Shown: positions 26,869 through 34,551 of the stretch, one piece after another | How the letters are laid out: each line of letters opens with the position of its first letter | Numbering within the stretch: the stretch's first letter is position 1 | Source of the DNA: an uncultured Nitrospira sp. | Lineage (GTDB): Bacteria > Nitrospirota > Nitrospiria > Nitrospirales > Nitrospiraceae | DNA length: 64,000 nucleotides | Assembly (NCBI GenBank): GCA_902500995.1 | Contig: CABVSR010000011.1 | Span: forward strand, 62,001-126,000 | Direction of reading: 5' to 3' | Position numbers and translations under genes: made by a program | Notes under the pieces: model-generated | What the model saw: the letters and a program-made list of their open reading frames with translations, nothing else | The model's database searches: none | What the model was told of the DNA's origin: nothing

Positions 26869-28212
26869 CTACCTGTTACAGGGCGCCTGCCGCACCTCTT
26901 CCCGGCTGATGCTCACTCCGCTCTCAGACTGCGTCTCCCATTTGCAGAACGGTCTGATGGCCCCGGGCACCGAAAACGGCCAACCGCCTCGCGCAGATTC
27001 CTCATCGTAGGAATCCACCACATGAAATGCGACCGCATCCCGCTCGTAAAAGTGACAATGCTCCGGGTTCAGCGTCCACATGGCGACTCCGACGAACATC
27101 GCGCCTTCGTTCAGCAGATCGCCGGGTATCCATCCGGTGCTGACATACCGCCCCGGCGGTCGATGGCGACGCCTCCACGTGCCATCGGTATCCTGCGCTG
27201 AAAACAGATGCACGCCTTCGCTGTTGTGCACACTGAAGCAAGGATGAAAGACGTGTCCCGGTTTGAGCACTTCGTATTCGATCTCGACTCCCAGGGGCTT
27301 CCGAATATCCACCAGGTCTGTGGTGTGGCCGTCTTCTGCGCGCGTCCGCACCGCGCAGAGCCGCACCACATCGCTTCCCGGTGCCCGTACCGGATCGTCC
27401 CACTCCCGCATCTTGGTATTCCCGTCACTGGAGGATAGATAGCGGGTGACTAACTGACCCGCTGGTCCGTCGCCGGCGACCCCTCCGGCATCCAGCAGAA
27501 TGACGCGTTCACAGAGACGCGTCACCGCCTGCATATTGTGACTGACGAACAGCACCGTGCGGCCTTCCTTCGCGACACCCTCCATTTTGCCAAGGCATTT
27601 TTTCTGAAACGCGGCGTCGCCGACTGCCAGCACCTCATCCACAATGAGAATTTCCGGTTCCAGATGAGCGGCCACCGCAAAGGCCAGGCGCAGGTACATG
27701 CCGCTGGAATAGTGCTTGACCGGGGTATCGATGAATTTTTCGACTTCCGCGAAGGCCACGATTTCGTCGAACTTCTCCGCGACCTCCTCGCGCTTCATGC
27801 CGAGAATGGCGGCATTGAGCTGAATATTCTCCCGCCCGGTGAGTTCGGGATGGAATCCTGTCCCCACCTCGAGCAGTGAACCGACGCGCCCGTAGAGCGA
27901 GACTTGCCCGCGAGTCGGCTCGGTGATCCGGGAGAGGATTTTCAACAGCGTGCTCTTTCCCGCGCCGTTGCGCCCGATAATGCCCACAACCTCGCCGCGC
28001 CGGATATCAAACGACACGTCCTTCACAGCCCAAAATTGGTCGTCCGAGGCAGAACTGACAGTTCCCTGCCCTGCCATCAGGCCCTGCATGCGCCGCAACG
28101 GGGCTCGGAACATACCGGCCATGGTATCCCGCAACGTGGAATACCGTTCTGGCTGCCGGCCGACTCGATATTGCTTCCAGAGATTCTCGACACGCACCGC
28201 AAGATTGGCCAT
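26869..28212 (-). CDS. Wzt-type ABC transporter ATPase with C-terminal glycan-recognition domain
   Basis: I start at ATG 28212, where MANLAVRVENLWKQY begins the ABC fold; a longer reading to 28350 runs into the permease gene. The 447-residue protein has Walker A GRNGAGKST (80-88), signature YSSGMYLRLAFAVA and Walker B ILIVDEVLAVGD. About residues 250-447 form an extra domain, with VEIEYEVLKPGHVFHPCFSV and an ending rich in aromatic residues, like the Wzt C-terminal domain that reads the terminal modification of the chain. It pairs with the permease immediately upstream (5-bp gap). It should export lipid-linked polysaccharide across the inner membrane once the chain end is capped, perhaps by a methyltransferase of this locus. 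Confidence 0.9.
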   Translation of the reverse strand: MANLAVRVENLWKQYRVGRQPERYSTLRDTMAGMFRAPLRRMQGLMAGQGTVSSASDDQFWAVKDVSFDIRRGEVVGIIGRNGAGKSTLLKILSRITEPTRGQVSLYGRVGSLLEVGTGFHPELTGRENIQLNAAILGMKREEVAEKFDEIVAFAEVEKFIDTPVKHYSSGMYLRLAFAVAAHLEPEILIVDEVLAVGDAAFQKKCLGKMEGVAKEGRTVLFVSHNMQAVTRLCERVILLDAGGVAGDGPAGQLVTRYLSSSDGNTKMREWDDPVRAPGSDVVRLCAVRTRAEDGHTTDLVDIRKPLGVEIEYEVLKPGHVFHPCFSVHNSEGVHLFSAQDTDGTWRRRHRPPGRYVSTGWIPGDLLNEGAMFVGVAMWTLNPEHCHFYERDAVAFHVVDSYDEESARGGWPFSVPGAIRPFCKWETQSESGVSISREEVRQAPCNR

Positions 28213-28217
28213 ATGCC

Positions 28218-29147
28218 TCACATCCGGTCGGAAAACGTGACTTCCATCCGACGAAAATAGAATGCGCCGGTGATCAGAACGACGAGGCTCGCCGCGGCCG
28301 ACACCCAGACCATCGGACCCGGCGAGGTCGCGGTTCCCAGCAACACCCACCGGAATCCCTCAACCACGCCTACCATGGGATTGAGGCCATACACCGTTCG
28401 CAATGGTTCGGAGAGCAAACTGCTGGGATAGGCGATCGGCGTCGCGAACATCCACAATTGCATGAGAAACGGGATCACATACCGAACATCGCGGAACTGC
28501 ACATTGAGAGCGGATAGCCAAAGCCCCACACCCAATGATGCGATACAGGCCAAGGCCAGAAAGAACGGTAACCAGACCACCGCCGCCGAAGGGACGATTC
28601 CGTAGAACAGCATCATGATGATCAACAGCGCAAAGGAGCAGACAAAATCGACGCAGCCGGCGATGATGCTGGCCATCGGGACAGCCAGGCGCGGGAAATA
28701 AACCTTTTTCAACAGGCTGGCATTCTCCACCAAGCTTCCGGCCGATTGCGTGACGCCATTGGCGAAAAACATCCAGGGCACCAGGGCGGTGAGCACAAAC
28801 AGCGGATAGGGAATGCCGTCGGAGGGCATCTTCGCCAGTTTTCCAAAAAACAGGCTGAACAGGATCATGGTCATCAGCGGCTGAAGAATGGCCCAGGCTA
28901 TTCCCAGCGCCGTCTGCTTGTATCGCACCTTGATATCGCGCCAACAGAGAAAATACAGCAGCTCCCGGTACTGCCACAGATCCTTCAGACCAAGTTGCTG
29001 CCATCCGCGGCTGGGGCGGAGAACAAGCAGGGGAATCTGCTCCGCAGTCGCCCCTGCGACCGCCTCCAGTTTCACTGTCTGCTCCACGTCGTCTCCTCTC
29101 TCTTGCGCTTCATCCCAAGACGTCCAGGCGGGCCGGCGCTGAGCCAT
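28218..29147 (-). CDS. Wzm-type ABC-2 polysaccharide exporter permease
   Basis: The 309-residue protein has a 60-residue cytoplasmic N-terminus and six hydrophobic spans from about residue 85, including ALGIAWAILQPLMTMILFSLFF and VPWMFFANGVTQSAGSLVENASLLKKVYFPRL, the last being the ABC2_membrane motif of Wzm/TagG permeases. The C-terminus is short (RRMEVTFSDRM). It forms the membrane half of the exporter with the downstream ATPase. Position near the front of the locus, just after the outer-membrane proteins, fits an export module transcribed first. Confidence 0.9.
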   Translation of the reverse strand: MAQRRPAWTSWDEAQERGDDVEQTVKLEAVAGATAEQIPLLVLRPSRGWQQLGLKDLWQYRELLYFLCWRDIKVRYKQTALGIAWAILQPLMTMILFSLFFGKLAKMPSDGIPYPLFVLTALVPWMFFANGVTQSAGSLVENASLLKKVYFPRLAVPMASIIAGCVDFVCSFALLIIMMLFYGIVPSAAVVWLPFFLALACIASLGVGLWLSALNVQFRDVRYVIPFLMQLWMFATPIAYPSSLLSEPLRTVYGLNPMVGVVEGFRWVLLGTATSPGPMVWVSAAASLVVLITGAFYFRRMEVTFSDRM

Positions 29148-29181
29148 TCAATCCAGATCCCGCCCTGTCGCGCGCCACCGG

Positions 29182-30429
29182 CTATTTCCACTGGGTGGTC
29201 AACGACAGCATCACGACGTCTCGCACCACGTCGAACGGCACACCGGGCTGGGTCAATTTGAAATCGTTATAGCTGTAGAACAGATCGATCGAGGTGGTTC
29301 GGGAAAGACTATAATTCAACCCCGCCACGGCATTCAGATTCTCAAACTTCACGGTTTTCATCGGGACGACTTCGTTGTAGCCGTAGCTGAAACTGCCCCT
29401 GAGGCTGAATCGTTTGGACAGTCGCTGCGTGACTTCCACCTGCCCGACGTTGCTGATCGTCGCTCCGCCCACGATAAAGAACGAGGGAGCCGCTCGCCGT
29501 GACAAGTCCAATCGAATCGAGGTCGAGCGCTCCGGGTTACTCGTGATACTCAAGACGGCGGTGGGGAACGCTTGGCTCGCCGGCTCGATCAAGGTGACCC
29601 CGCCACGGACGGTCGCCGTCCACTCAGGCATGATCCGTGTGTAGTTCGCCCAGAGTTCCTGCGTATTGTATTCGATGTTCTGGCTACCGTCCGTCACCGT
29701 CTGCGTGACCAGGCTCTGCTGATAGGTCACCGACAGATGATCGACCGGGGAGATCCGGTAACTTGGACCGACCGACCAGCTGTGAAGGTTGGTATCGAAA
29801 AAGGTTGCGCCGGTCGTGTTCAAGACCAAAATGGACCCGACCCGATAGAGTGAGAAGGAGTAACTGCCTTGCACGCCCAATCCCCGAAATACCGGGTACT
29901 CGGCATTGACGGCGGTCGTGTTGGAGAAGGTGTTGGCGCGAAACCCTTGAATACCACGGAGAAACGGATCGTCGATCGCCTGGCCCTTGGCGCCCGTCAA
30001 GAAACTCGGTTGTTCAGGGGTATACCGAAATCGCTCGCTGATCAGCAGATGCGCCCCTTCCGCAAACTGCCCGACTAACCCGTCCAGCTTGGCGTAGGCG
30101 TCGGCTGTGGTCGAGAAATAATTCAAGCTGCTGTTATAGGCGTAGGCATTGGCATCGGCTCCACCGGTGAGACTGGCTTCGATACTTCTCGACTTGTGCA
30201 GCACTTGCAGACCGCCGGCAACGGTCGACACGAAGTCGCTCCGCCGTTGTCCGGGAGGGAGAAATTCGGGAGGAGCGAAAAAGACATTGGAGTCGTACCG
30301 TTCGGACAATGTCACAGACGGGATGACCTTTGTGTCGGCATGCGCATGAGGAGGACCGACGGCATCGATCTGAAACAGCACCTGAAAGACCAGGAGCCAG
30401 AGTGCCGCCCACCGCGATCCGCATGGCAT
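29182..30429 (-). CDS. Outer-membrane beta-barrel protein of the polysaccharide export module
   Basis: ATG 30429 gives a signal peptide (SRWAALWLLVFQVLFQIDAV, cleavage near AHA-DT); the reading can extend to 30564 but that part has no signal features. The mature protein is rich in alternating hydrophobic/polar strands with Tyr/Phe/Arg girdles, such as IPSVTLSERYDSNVFF and RFSLRGSFSYGYNEVVP. It ends SLTTQWK, as expected for an outer-membrane barrel closing strand region. Similar barrels (BBP2_2, or PEP-CTERM-locus barrels) occur beside Wza-like genes. It could form the outer-membrane exit or anchor the polymer. The start is uncertain. Confidence 0.72.
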   Translation of the reverse strand: MPCGSRWAALWLLVFQVLFQIDAVGPPHAHADTKVIPSVTLSERYDSNVFFAPPEFLPPGQRRSDFVSTVAGGLQVLHKSRSIEASLTGGADANAYAYNSSLNYFSTTADAYAKLDGLVGQFAEGAHLLISERFRYTPEQPSFLTGAKGQAIDDPFLRGIQGFRANTFSNTTAVNAEYPVFRGLGVQGSYSFSLYRVGSILVLNTTGATFFDTNLHSWSVGPSYRISPVDHLSVTYQQSLVTQTVTDGSQNIEYNTQELWANYTRIMPEWTATVRGGVTLIEPASQAFPTAVLSITSNPERSTSIRLDLSRRAAPSFFIVGGATISNVGQVEVTQRLSKRFSLRGSFSYGYNEVVPMKTVKFENLNAVAGLNYSLSRTTSIDLFYSYNDFKLTQPGVPFDVVRDVVMLSLTTQWK

Positions 30430-30626
30430 CTGTTCGGCCCTGGTATGACCACACAATTCAATCACCGGAACACGTGTTGGGTGCGACCGCCCTGTCGCCG
30501 TCGAGCGACGGCAATCTCGAGCACCTGACGGTCGCACAGATCTCCGGAGATCGGATCGTGTCAAACATGCGCCAGTCCGGAATTACCTGGGCATAGAGTT
30601 GGTTGGAAACGGATAAGGGGGCGATG

Positions 30627-31241
30627 TTAAGGGACGATGACGGTGTCACCCGACAGCAGAATCATGTTGCCTGGCTCTCCTCGGCCGGCCAGGAGGTCGT
30701 CATACCGGATGGGAATCCTGGTTTCGTGAATCTTGTTGTCGCCGTTGAGTCTCGCGCGAACCACCTGTAACTTGTTCTTCTTGGCATATTCCGTAAATCC
30801 GCCGCCCATTGAGATGGCCTGGAGCAGCGTGACATACGACTTGGCTTGATACTTTCCCGGCCTTGTCACTTCTCCCAACACAAAGATGGAGTAGCTATTG
30901 AGTTCCTTGACACTGACCGAGACAGCCGGGCTGCCTGCGACAAATTGCTTCAGACGCTCGGCAATCCGGTGCGCCAAGCCGTCCGCTGTCAGCCCTGAGG
31001 CCTGCACATCCCCGATGATCGGCATGGAAATGAGGCCATCCGGACGGATGGGGGTAATGCGCGACAAATCGGCATTTTTCCAGACCGTGATCTCAAGGAG
31101 ATCCTCGGGACCAAGGAGGAATCCTCCGGGAGCCTCATATTCTCGCTCTTGGACGGTGGCGGCGCAGCCTGCCATCGCCACGCCCATGAAACCGGCCATG
31201 CAGATCCGCCCGATGAAATGTATAACGCGTTGTAGTTGCAT
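30627..31241 (-). CDS. Wza-like polysaccharide export lipoprotein
   Basis: The 204-residue protein has a lipoprotein signal: a hydrophobic stretch ending MGVAMAGC, with Cys26 for lipidation. A Poly_export domain follows (LGPEDLLEITVWKNADL, RPDGLISMPIIGDVQASGL), then one SLBB domain beginning YSIFVLGEVTRPGKYQ and ending at LLSGDTVIVP. It is shorter than E. coli Wza because it has a single SLBB unit and no C-terminal helix. It should form a periplasmic/outer-membrane ring for polymer exit. It is a close paralogue of the gene just upstream; the pair looks like a tandem duplication. Confidence 0.88.
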   Translation of the reverse strand: MQLQRVIHFIGRICMAGFMGVAMAGCAATVQEREYEAPGGFLLGPEDLLEITVWKNADLSRITPIRPDGLISMPIIGDVQASGLTADGLAHRIAERLKQFVAGSPAVSVSVKELNSYSIFVLGEVTRPGKYQAKSYVTLLQAISMGGGFTEYAKKNKLQVVRARLNGDNKIHETRIPIRYDDLLAGRGEPGNMILLSGDTVIVP

Positions 31242-31268
31242 GTGAGTTCAGCCTGCTTGATGGGGTGC

Positions 31269-31991
31269 CTATTGTTGTTGCTGCCCTGGGAACACCACCA
31301 TGGATTCGCTCGGCACGACGATGGTGTCTCCGGCTCGCAGTTCCAGATTGCCCGTGATCCCGCCGCGTAACACGATGTCATCGTAGCTCGACGTCACCGT
31401 CTGCATCGTCGACCCGTTTTCGCCGAATCGGAAAATGACCACCTGATTTCTGGCGGCGACGGGCGTGAAACCGCCGGCGATGGTAATTCCCTGCAACAGC
31501 GTCGTCTTGCTCTTGAGTGGGTATTTGCCCGGCCTCACGACCTCGCCGAGCACAAAGATATTGTAACTATTCACTTCCCGTACACTGATCGCCACAACGG
31601 GATTTTGGACGTATTCCTTCAGCTTGCGCGTGATTTCATCTGCCAATTGAGACGGAGTTTTTCCGACTGCGACCACATCCCGGATGACCGGCAAGGAGAA
31701 TTTGCCGTCCGGCCGCACCTGCACGGTCTTCGACAAATCCGTATTTCTCCAGACCGTGATCTCCAGCACGTCTTCTGCACCGATCGTGTAGGCTTCAGTC
31801 ACGATATTCGATAACCGCTCCCCGATGTGCCCCCCCGTGGGCGCCGGAGCGGTCGTAAACGCGGCCGCGCCGTCTTTTCCTGCCATGTCGGCAGCATTCA
31901 CCTGCGCGAATGCCCCGGATGGCAACAGGAACAGGGCTACCCCGCCCCCTACAAGTAGTAATCTGATTGCCGCGGCGATTAACCCACGCAT
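31269..31991 (-). CDS. Wza-like polysaccharide export protein (second copy)
   Basis: ATG 31991, seven bases after GGAGGG, begins a signal peptide (IRLLLVGGGVALFLLPSGAFA); no lipobox Cys is present, unlike its paralogue. The 240-residue protein has the Poly_export domain (IGAEDVLEITVWRNTDLSK, RPDGKFSLPVIRDVV) and an SLBB unit from NIFVLGEVVRPGKYP to ELRAGDTIVVPSESMVVF. Residue patterns match the downstream copy nearly throughout. A periplasmic soluble form beside a lipidated form suggests a two-part ring or a specialised partner. It is the first export gene after the antiterminator and the IS3 remnant. Confidence 0.87.
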   Translation of the reverse strand: MRGLIAAAIRLLLVGGGVALFLLPSGAFAQVNAADMAGKDGAAAFTTAPAPTGGHIGERLSNIVTEAYTIGAEDVLEITVWRNTDLSKTVQVRPDGKFSLPVIRDVVAVGKTPSQLADEITRKLKEYVQNPVVAISVREVNSYNIFVLGEVVRPGKYPLKSKTTLLQGITIAGGFTPVAARNQVVIFRFGENGSTMQTVTSSYDDIVLRGGITGNLELRAGDTIVVPSESMVVFPGQQQQ

Positions 31992-32050
31992 GGTGCGCCC
32001 TCCAGACGAGTAAAAATTTTCAGTCAAACGAAGTCCGAACCACTGAGCAG

Positions 32051-32329
32051 CTAGCACTCTTTATTCACGTCATCGACCAACGCGGCCCGGAGCGACAGAT
32101 AGTCCAACGATAGCTCCGCAAACTTGCTCTTCAACCGCCGATGTTCAACTTCCAAGCAACGAAGGCGTTCTCGAGCCGGTATCTGCTTATCGGCCACCTG
32201 CAATTTCCACCGATGCAAGGTCGCCGTCGAGACTCCATGCTTTCTCGCCAGGGTCTTCAGAGGACGAACCTGTTCCATTTCACGCACGATGGCCATGATC
32301 TGACTCTGGGAAAATCGAGACTTTGGCAT
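32051..32329 (-). CDS. IS3-family transposase OrfA-like protein (solitary)
   Basis: The 92-residue protein reads RFSQSQIMAIVREMEQ, then an HTH (LKTLARKHGVSTATLHRWK) and a leucine-zipper-like tail (LRCLEVEHRRLKSKFAELSL), the OrfA/InsE layout. No orfB follows; the next gene is wza-like. About 32338-32375 upstream holds a GTCTACAG...TTTTTCCGCACC-type stretch that could be the left IS end. Either this is a decayed insertion sequence or a retained DNA-binding protein. It sits between the antiterminator and the first export gene, so it may be co-transcribed with the locus. Confidence 0.7.
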   Translation of the reverse strand: MPKSRFSQSQIMAIVREMEQVRPLKTLARKHGVSTATLHRWKLQVADKQIPARERLRCLEVEHRRLKSKFAELSLDYLSLRAALVDDVNKEC

Positions 32330-32393
32330 GGCAGTCAGGTGCGGAAAAATGGTCCCAACTGTAGACGCTGGATCGGAGAAGGCCTGAAGGAGA

Positions 32394-32945
32394 TTACTGC
32401 ACTGAGATGACTTCGTTGATGTCGATGTGAACCGTGACCGCCTGCTGGATCAAATGCACGCGAATGACGATGCAGTCCTGCCCCGACCGTCTGATGAGTT
32501 GCCCGCGCAACCCGGTGAGCGGGCCGCGGACAACCTCGACCCATGCCCCTTCAGTCAAATAGTCGTGCGAGTCAACCGGACGTCGGCTCGCGGCGAGGGT
32601 TTTGATGGCGGCGACTTCCTCGTCGGGAATGGGCTCGGGCATGACTGAACCTACGATCCTAACGATACCGGGAGTTTGGAGCACCGGATGGCACTGCATC
32701 AGTGAGAACCGTGCGAAACAGTATCCGGAAAACAGAGGCGTCTCAGTCCAGACCTTGCGATCGGACCATTGGCTGAGTGTCCGAGCCAACGGCAGAAAAG
32801 GTTCTATCCCGATACCCTCCAGGCGATCCCGCACCTGTTTTTCATGCCGAGAACGCGTGCTCAGCGCATACCATCGAAGATCAACCGCCGCCTCGTGCTG
32901 TTCGGGGATCTGAACTGCCGGACCGCTTTCTACGCTCTTTAACAT
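32394..32945 (-). CDS. NusG/RfaH/UpxY-family transcription antiterminator
   Basis: ATG 32945, preceded by AGAGGG, gives 183 residues; an upstream ATG at 33164 has no RBS and adds unrelated sequence. The NGN domain covers about residues 22-120: DLRWYALSTRSRHEKQVRDRL, GIEPFLPL and PLFSGYCFARF. A KOW unit follows, around EGAWVEVVRGPLTGLRGQLIRR. This is the specialised NusG branch (RfaH, UpxY, LoaP) found at the head of long polysaccharide operons, where it lets RNA polymerase read through. It is the first gene of the leftward cluster of about 33 kb. No E. coli-type ops sequence was found, so its recruitment signal is unknown. Confidence 0.87.
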   Translation of the reverse strand: MLKSVESGPAVQIPEQHEAAVDLRWYALSTRSRHEKQVRDRLEGIGIEPFLPLARTLSQWSDRKVWTETPLFSGYCFARFSLMQCHPVLQTPGIVRIVGSVMPEPIPDEEVAAIKTLAASRRPVDSHDYLTEGAWVEVVRGPLTGLRGQLIRRSGQDCIVIRVHLIQQAVTVHIDINEVISVQ

Positions 32946-33012
32946 AGCTTCGCCCTCTGAGTCCCATGAACGTGCAGGGTCTTTTAAAGACTTTTTCGTT
33001 GGTTTACATCGG

Positions 33013-33069
33013 ACATTCGTGCCGCGCGGTTGACGCTTGTCGAGAATTACCCCTGGTACATTTGTGCCG
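33013..33069. repeat. 12-bp direct repeat pair in the control region
   Basis: ACATTCGTGCCG (33013-33024) and ACATTTGTGCCG (33058-33069) match at 11 of 12 positions and start 45 bases apart. On the minus strand they read CGGCACrAATGT. They resemble half of a -24 element but lack GC ten bases after GG, so I call them possible protein-binding sites, not sigma-54 promoters. Confidence 0.4.
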
Positions 33070-33179
33070 GATGTTCTGCGGGAGAGGGCGGGAAATTTCC
33101 GGGCCAAAAATAAGCAAGTATTCTTATTCCAAAGATTCAGCAAGAAAGTTGGGCCGTGTAACATACCCCTGATTGAAAC

Positions 33180-33197
33180 ACGAGGTACGAACCTCGT
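33180..33197. repeat. 7-bp inverted repeat upstream of the antiterminator
   Basis: ACGAGGT (33180-33186) and ACCTCGT (33191-33197) are perfect arms around the tetraloop-like ACGA. It may be a regulator dyad or an RNA hairpin in the leader of either divergent gene. Confidence 0.35.
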
Positions 33198-33474
33198 ACA
33201 TCAACTAGTGTACAATTATGAACAACTCCACTTTCGGTATAAGTAAAACTGTCCGTCTTTATAAATCCAATACCAGCAAGGCTTTGAGCGGCATGCCTCC
33301 AGATATTTACCGATTGCCGGAATATCCCTGCCTGTGAGATTATGCGCATCGCAGGTGTATGGAATCACCCATTTAACCTAGCTTTCATTGCGTAGTCGTT
33401 TCAGCAACTACGTAGGTATATATCCATCGCGGCCGGACAGGCGCTCGGCGGGCGGTGCGTTTCCAGGAGGATCG

Positions 33475-34182
33475 ATGAACGGAACCCAAGAGACGACAGC
33501 GGCGACAGTCGTAATCATCGTCAGCAGCAATTATCTGCTCTGCCTGGGTTTGCAGAGAATTGTCGAAGCTGAAAAATGGATGCGTCTGGTCGGCCAATCC
33601 GTTCACACCCCGAACCTCGAAGACATTTTGGCGACGGAGCGACCGGACGTCGCCATCATCGACACGGAAAATGGAGCTGCCGTACCGCACGTACTCCAAC
33701 GACTGAAAGCTGCGCGACCCGGCCTGAAGACGATCCTGCTCAGCGGCTTCGACGAGGTGGAGTGCACCCGGCAAGCCTTATTATCCGGCGTCGACAGCAT
33801 TGTCCTGAAAGTTCAGCCGTCGGCGGTGCTCATTGCGACAATCGCCCATCTGACACGATCCAGCAAGGACGCCATGCTGACGCTCGGACTACATCCGGCA
33901 CACACCATGCCGAGTATTCAGAAAGAGTTCCCCGCCTTAAGCCCGGCCACTCCCACCCAGCTCAAACAATTAGACGGCCTTACCGAACGGGAATGTGAAG
34001 TGGTTCGTTTGATCAGCGAAGGGCTGTCCAATAAAGACATCGCCAACCGTCTCTGTATTTCCAGCATTACGGTCCGGCATCATCTCACCAGCATTTTCGA
34101 CAAGCTGGGGGTCTCAAACCGGCAAAAACTCCTGATCCGCGCGCATCAGAACGGATTGACCAGACCGCCTGCCTTGGCTTAA
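33475..34182 (+). CDS. LuxR/NarL-type response regulator with degenerate receiver
   Basis: ATG 33475 follows AGGAGG by five bases; an upstream in-frame ATG at 33388 is not supported. The 235-residue protein has a receiver-like domain (about 10-125) and a LuxR HTH (about 168-225: LTERECEVVRLISEGLSNKDIANRL, split here by family convention as LTERECEVVRL and SNKDIANRL). The phospho-acceptor Asp63 (AIIDTEN), Ser90 and Lys112 are present, but the acidic pair at the end of strand 1 is replaced by SSN (17-19). It is divergent from the polysaccharide locus and may control it. No histidine kinase is adjacent. Confidence 0.85.
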   Translation: MNGTQETTAATVVIIVSSNYLLCLGLQRIVEAEKWMRLVGQSVHTPNLEDILATERPDVAIIDTENGAAVPHVLQRLKAARPGLKTILLSGFDEVECTRQALLSGVDSIVLKVQPSAVLIATIAHLTRSSKDAMLTLGLHPAHTMPSIQKEFPALSPATPTQLKQLDGLTERECEVVRLISEGLSNKDIANRLCISSITVRHHLTSIFDKLGVSNRQKLLIRAHQNGLTRPPALA

Positions 34183-34502
34183 CGCAACACTCGCGCCACC
34201 TCATCAAATCACACCGCCGTACCTTGTGGGCACCAACAGGGCAGGCAGACTCGCATCAGTAGGTACTGGCCTTCCGGAGCATGAAACCGTTCGATTCATC
34301 CAAGCATAGGGCCCTGATTGAGGCGCGACAGTATCTGGCACCGTTCGCTATCGTTGCCGGCGGCTTGTGATTCCGAGGCAGTCGAGCGGGTTCCAGGCGG
34401 GACAAGGAATCGGTGGATCCACCGCCAGGGAGCGGCGCAAAGGGTATGTTCCCTTCGAAACCCTCTGTCGTGGATTCAAATCTGCTGAATGTGCAGGGAA
34501 AT
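34183..34502. other. Gene-free stretch before the tRNA remnant
   Basis: I see no convincing gene or terminator here. The right part carries one arm (34467-34483) of a 17-bp inverted repeat whose other arm lies inside the tRNA-Gly remnant. The stretch marks the outer edge of the decayed islet. Confidence 0.5.
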
Positions 34503-34536
34503 TTGGAGCGGGCGATGGGATTTGAATCCACGACAA
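34467..34536. repeat. 17-bp perfect inverted repeat overlapping the tRNA remnant
   Basis: TGTCGTGGATTCAAATC (34467-34483) and GATTTGAATCCACGACA (34520-34536) are exact reverse complements separated by 36 bases. The right arm is the T-arm part of the tRNA-Gly remnant, so the left arm is a second, inverted copy of the same tRNA segment. It could come from an inversion at the integration site or serve as an integrase arm/core site. Confidence 0.6.
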
Positions 34537-34551
34537 CATACTAGGGAAGCG
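34503..34551 (-). repeat. Degenerate 3' part of tRNA-Gly (candidate distal att site)
   Basis: Over 49 bases this matches 36786-36834, which contains the 3' part of the intact tRNA-Gly gene, at 45 positions without a gap and in the same orientation. Mismatches are at 34528, 34539, 34541 and 34544; the first 36 bases differ only once. The pair of direct repeats lies 2283 bp apart, as expected for integration at the 3' end of a tRNA gene. Confidence 0.75.

Larger units (their letters stand above)
32946..33474. promoter_or_regulatory. 529-bp divergent control region between antiterminator and LuxR regulator
   Basis: No gene of coding character is seen. The stretch is more AT-rich than its surroundings. 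It contains a near-perfect direct repeat (ACATTCGTGCCG at 33013-33024 and ACATTTGTGCCG at 33058-33069) and a 7-bp inverted repeat (ACGAGGT at 33180-33186, ACCTCGT at 33191-33197). A 6-bp dyad CGTAGT/ACTACG also lies close to the regulator start. It probably holds the promoters of both divergent transcripts. I could not assign -10/-35 boxes with confidence. Confidence 0.5.

Noticed and set aside
32330-32945. RfaH ops/JUMPStart element for the antiterminator
   Set aside because: No GGCGGTAGCnTG-like string was found on the minus strand in the leader or just after the gene.
33058-33075. Sigma-54 promoter for the antiterminator (minus-strand CGGCACAAATG)
   Set aside because: GGCAC is present but GC does not occur ten bases after GG in either repeat, so it fails the -24/-12 spacing rule.
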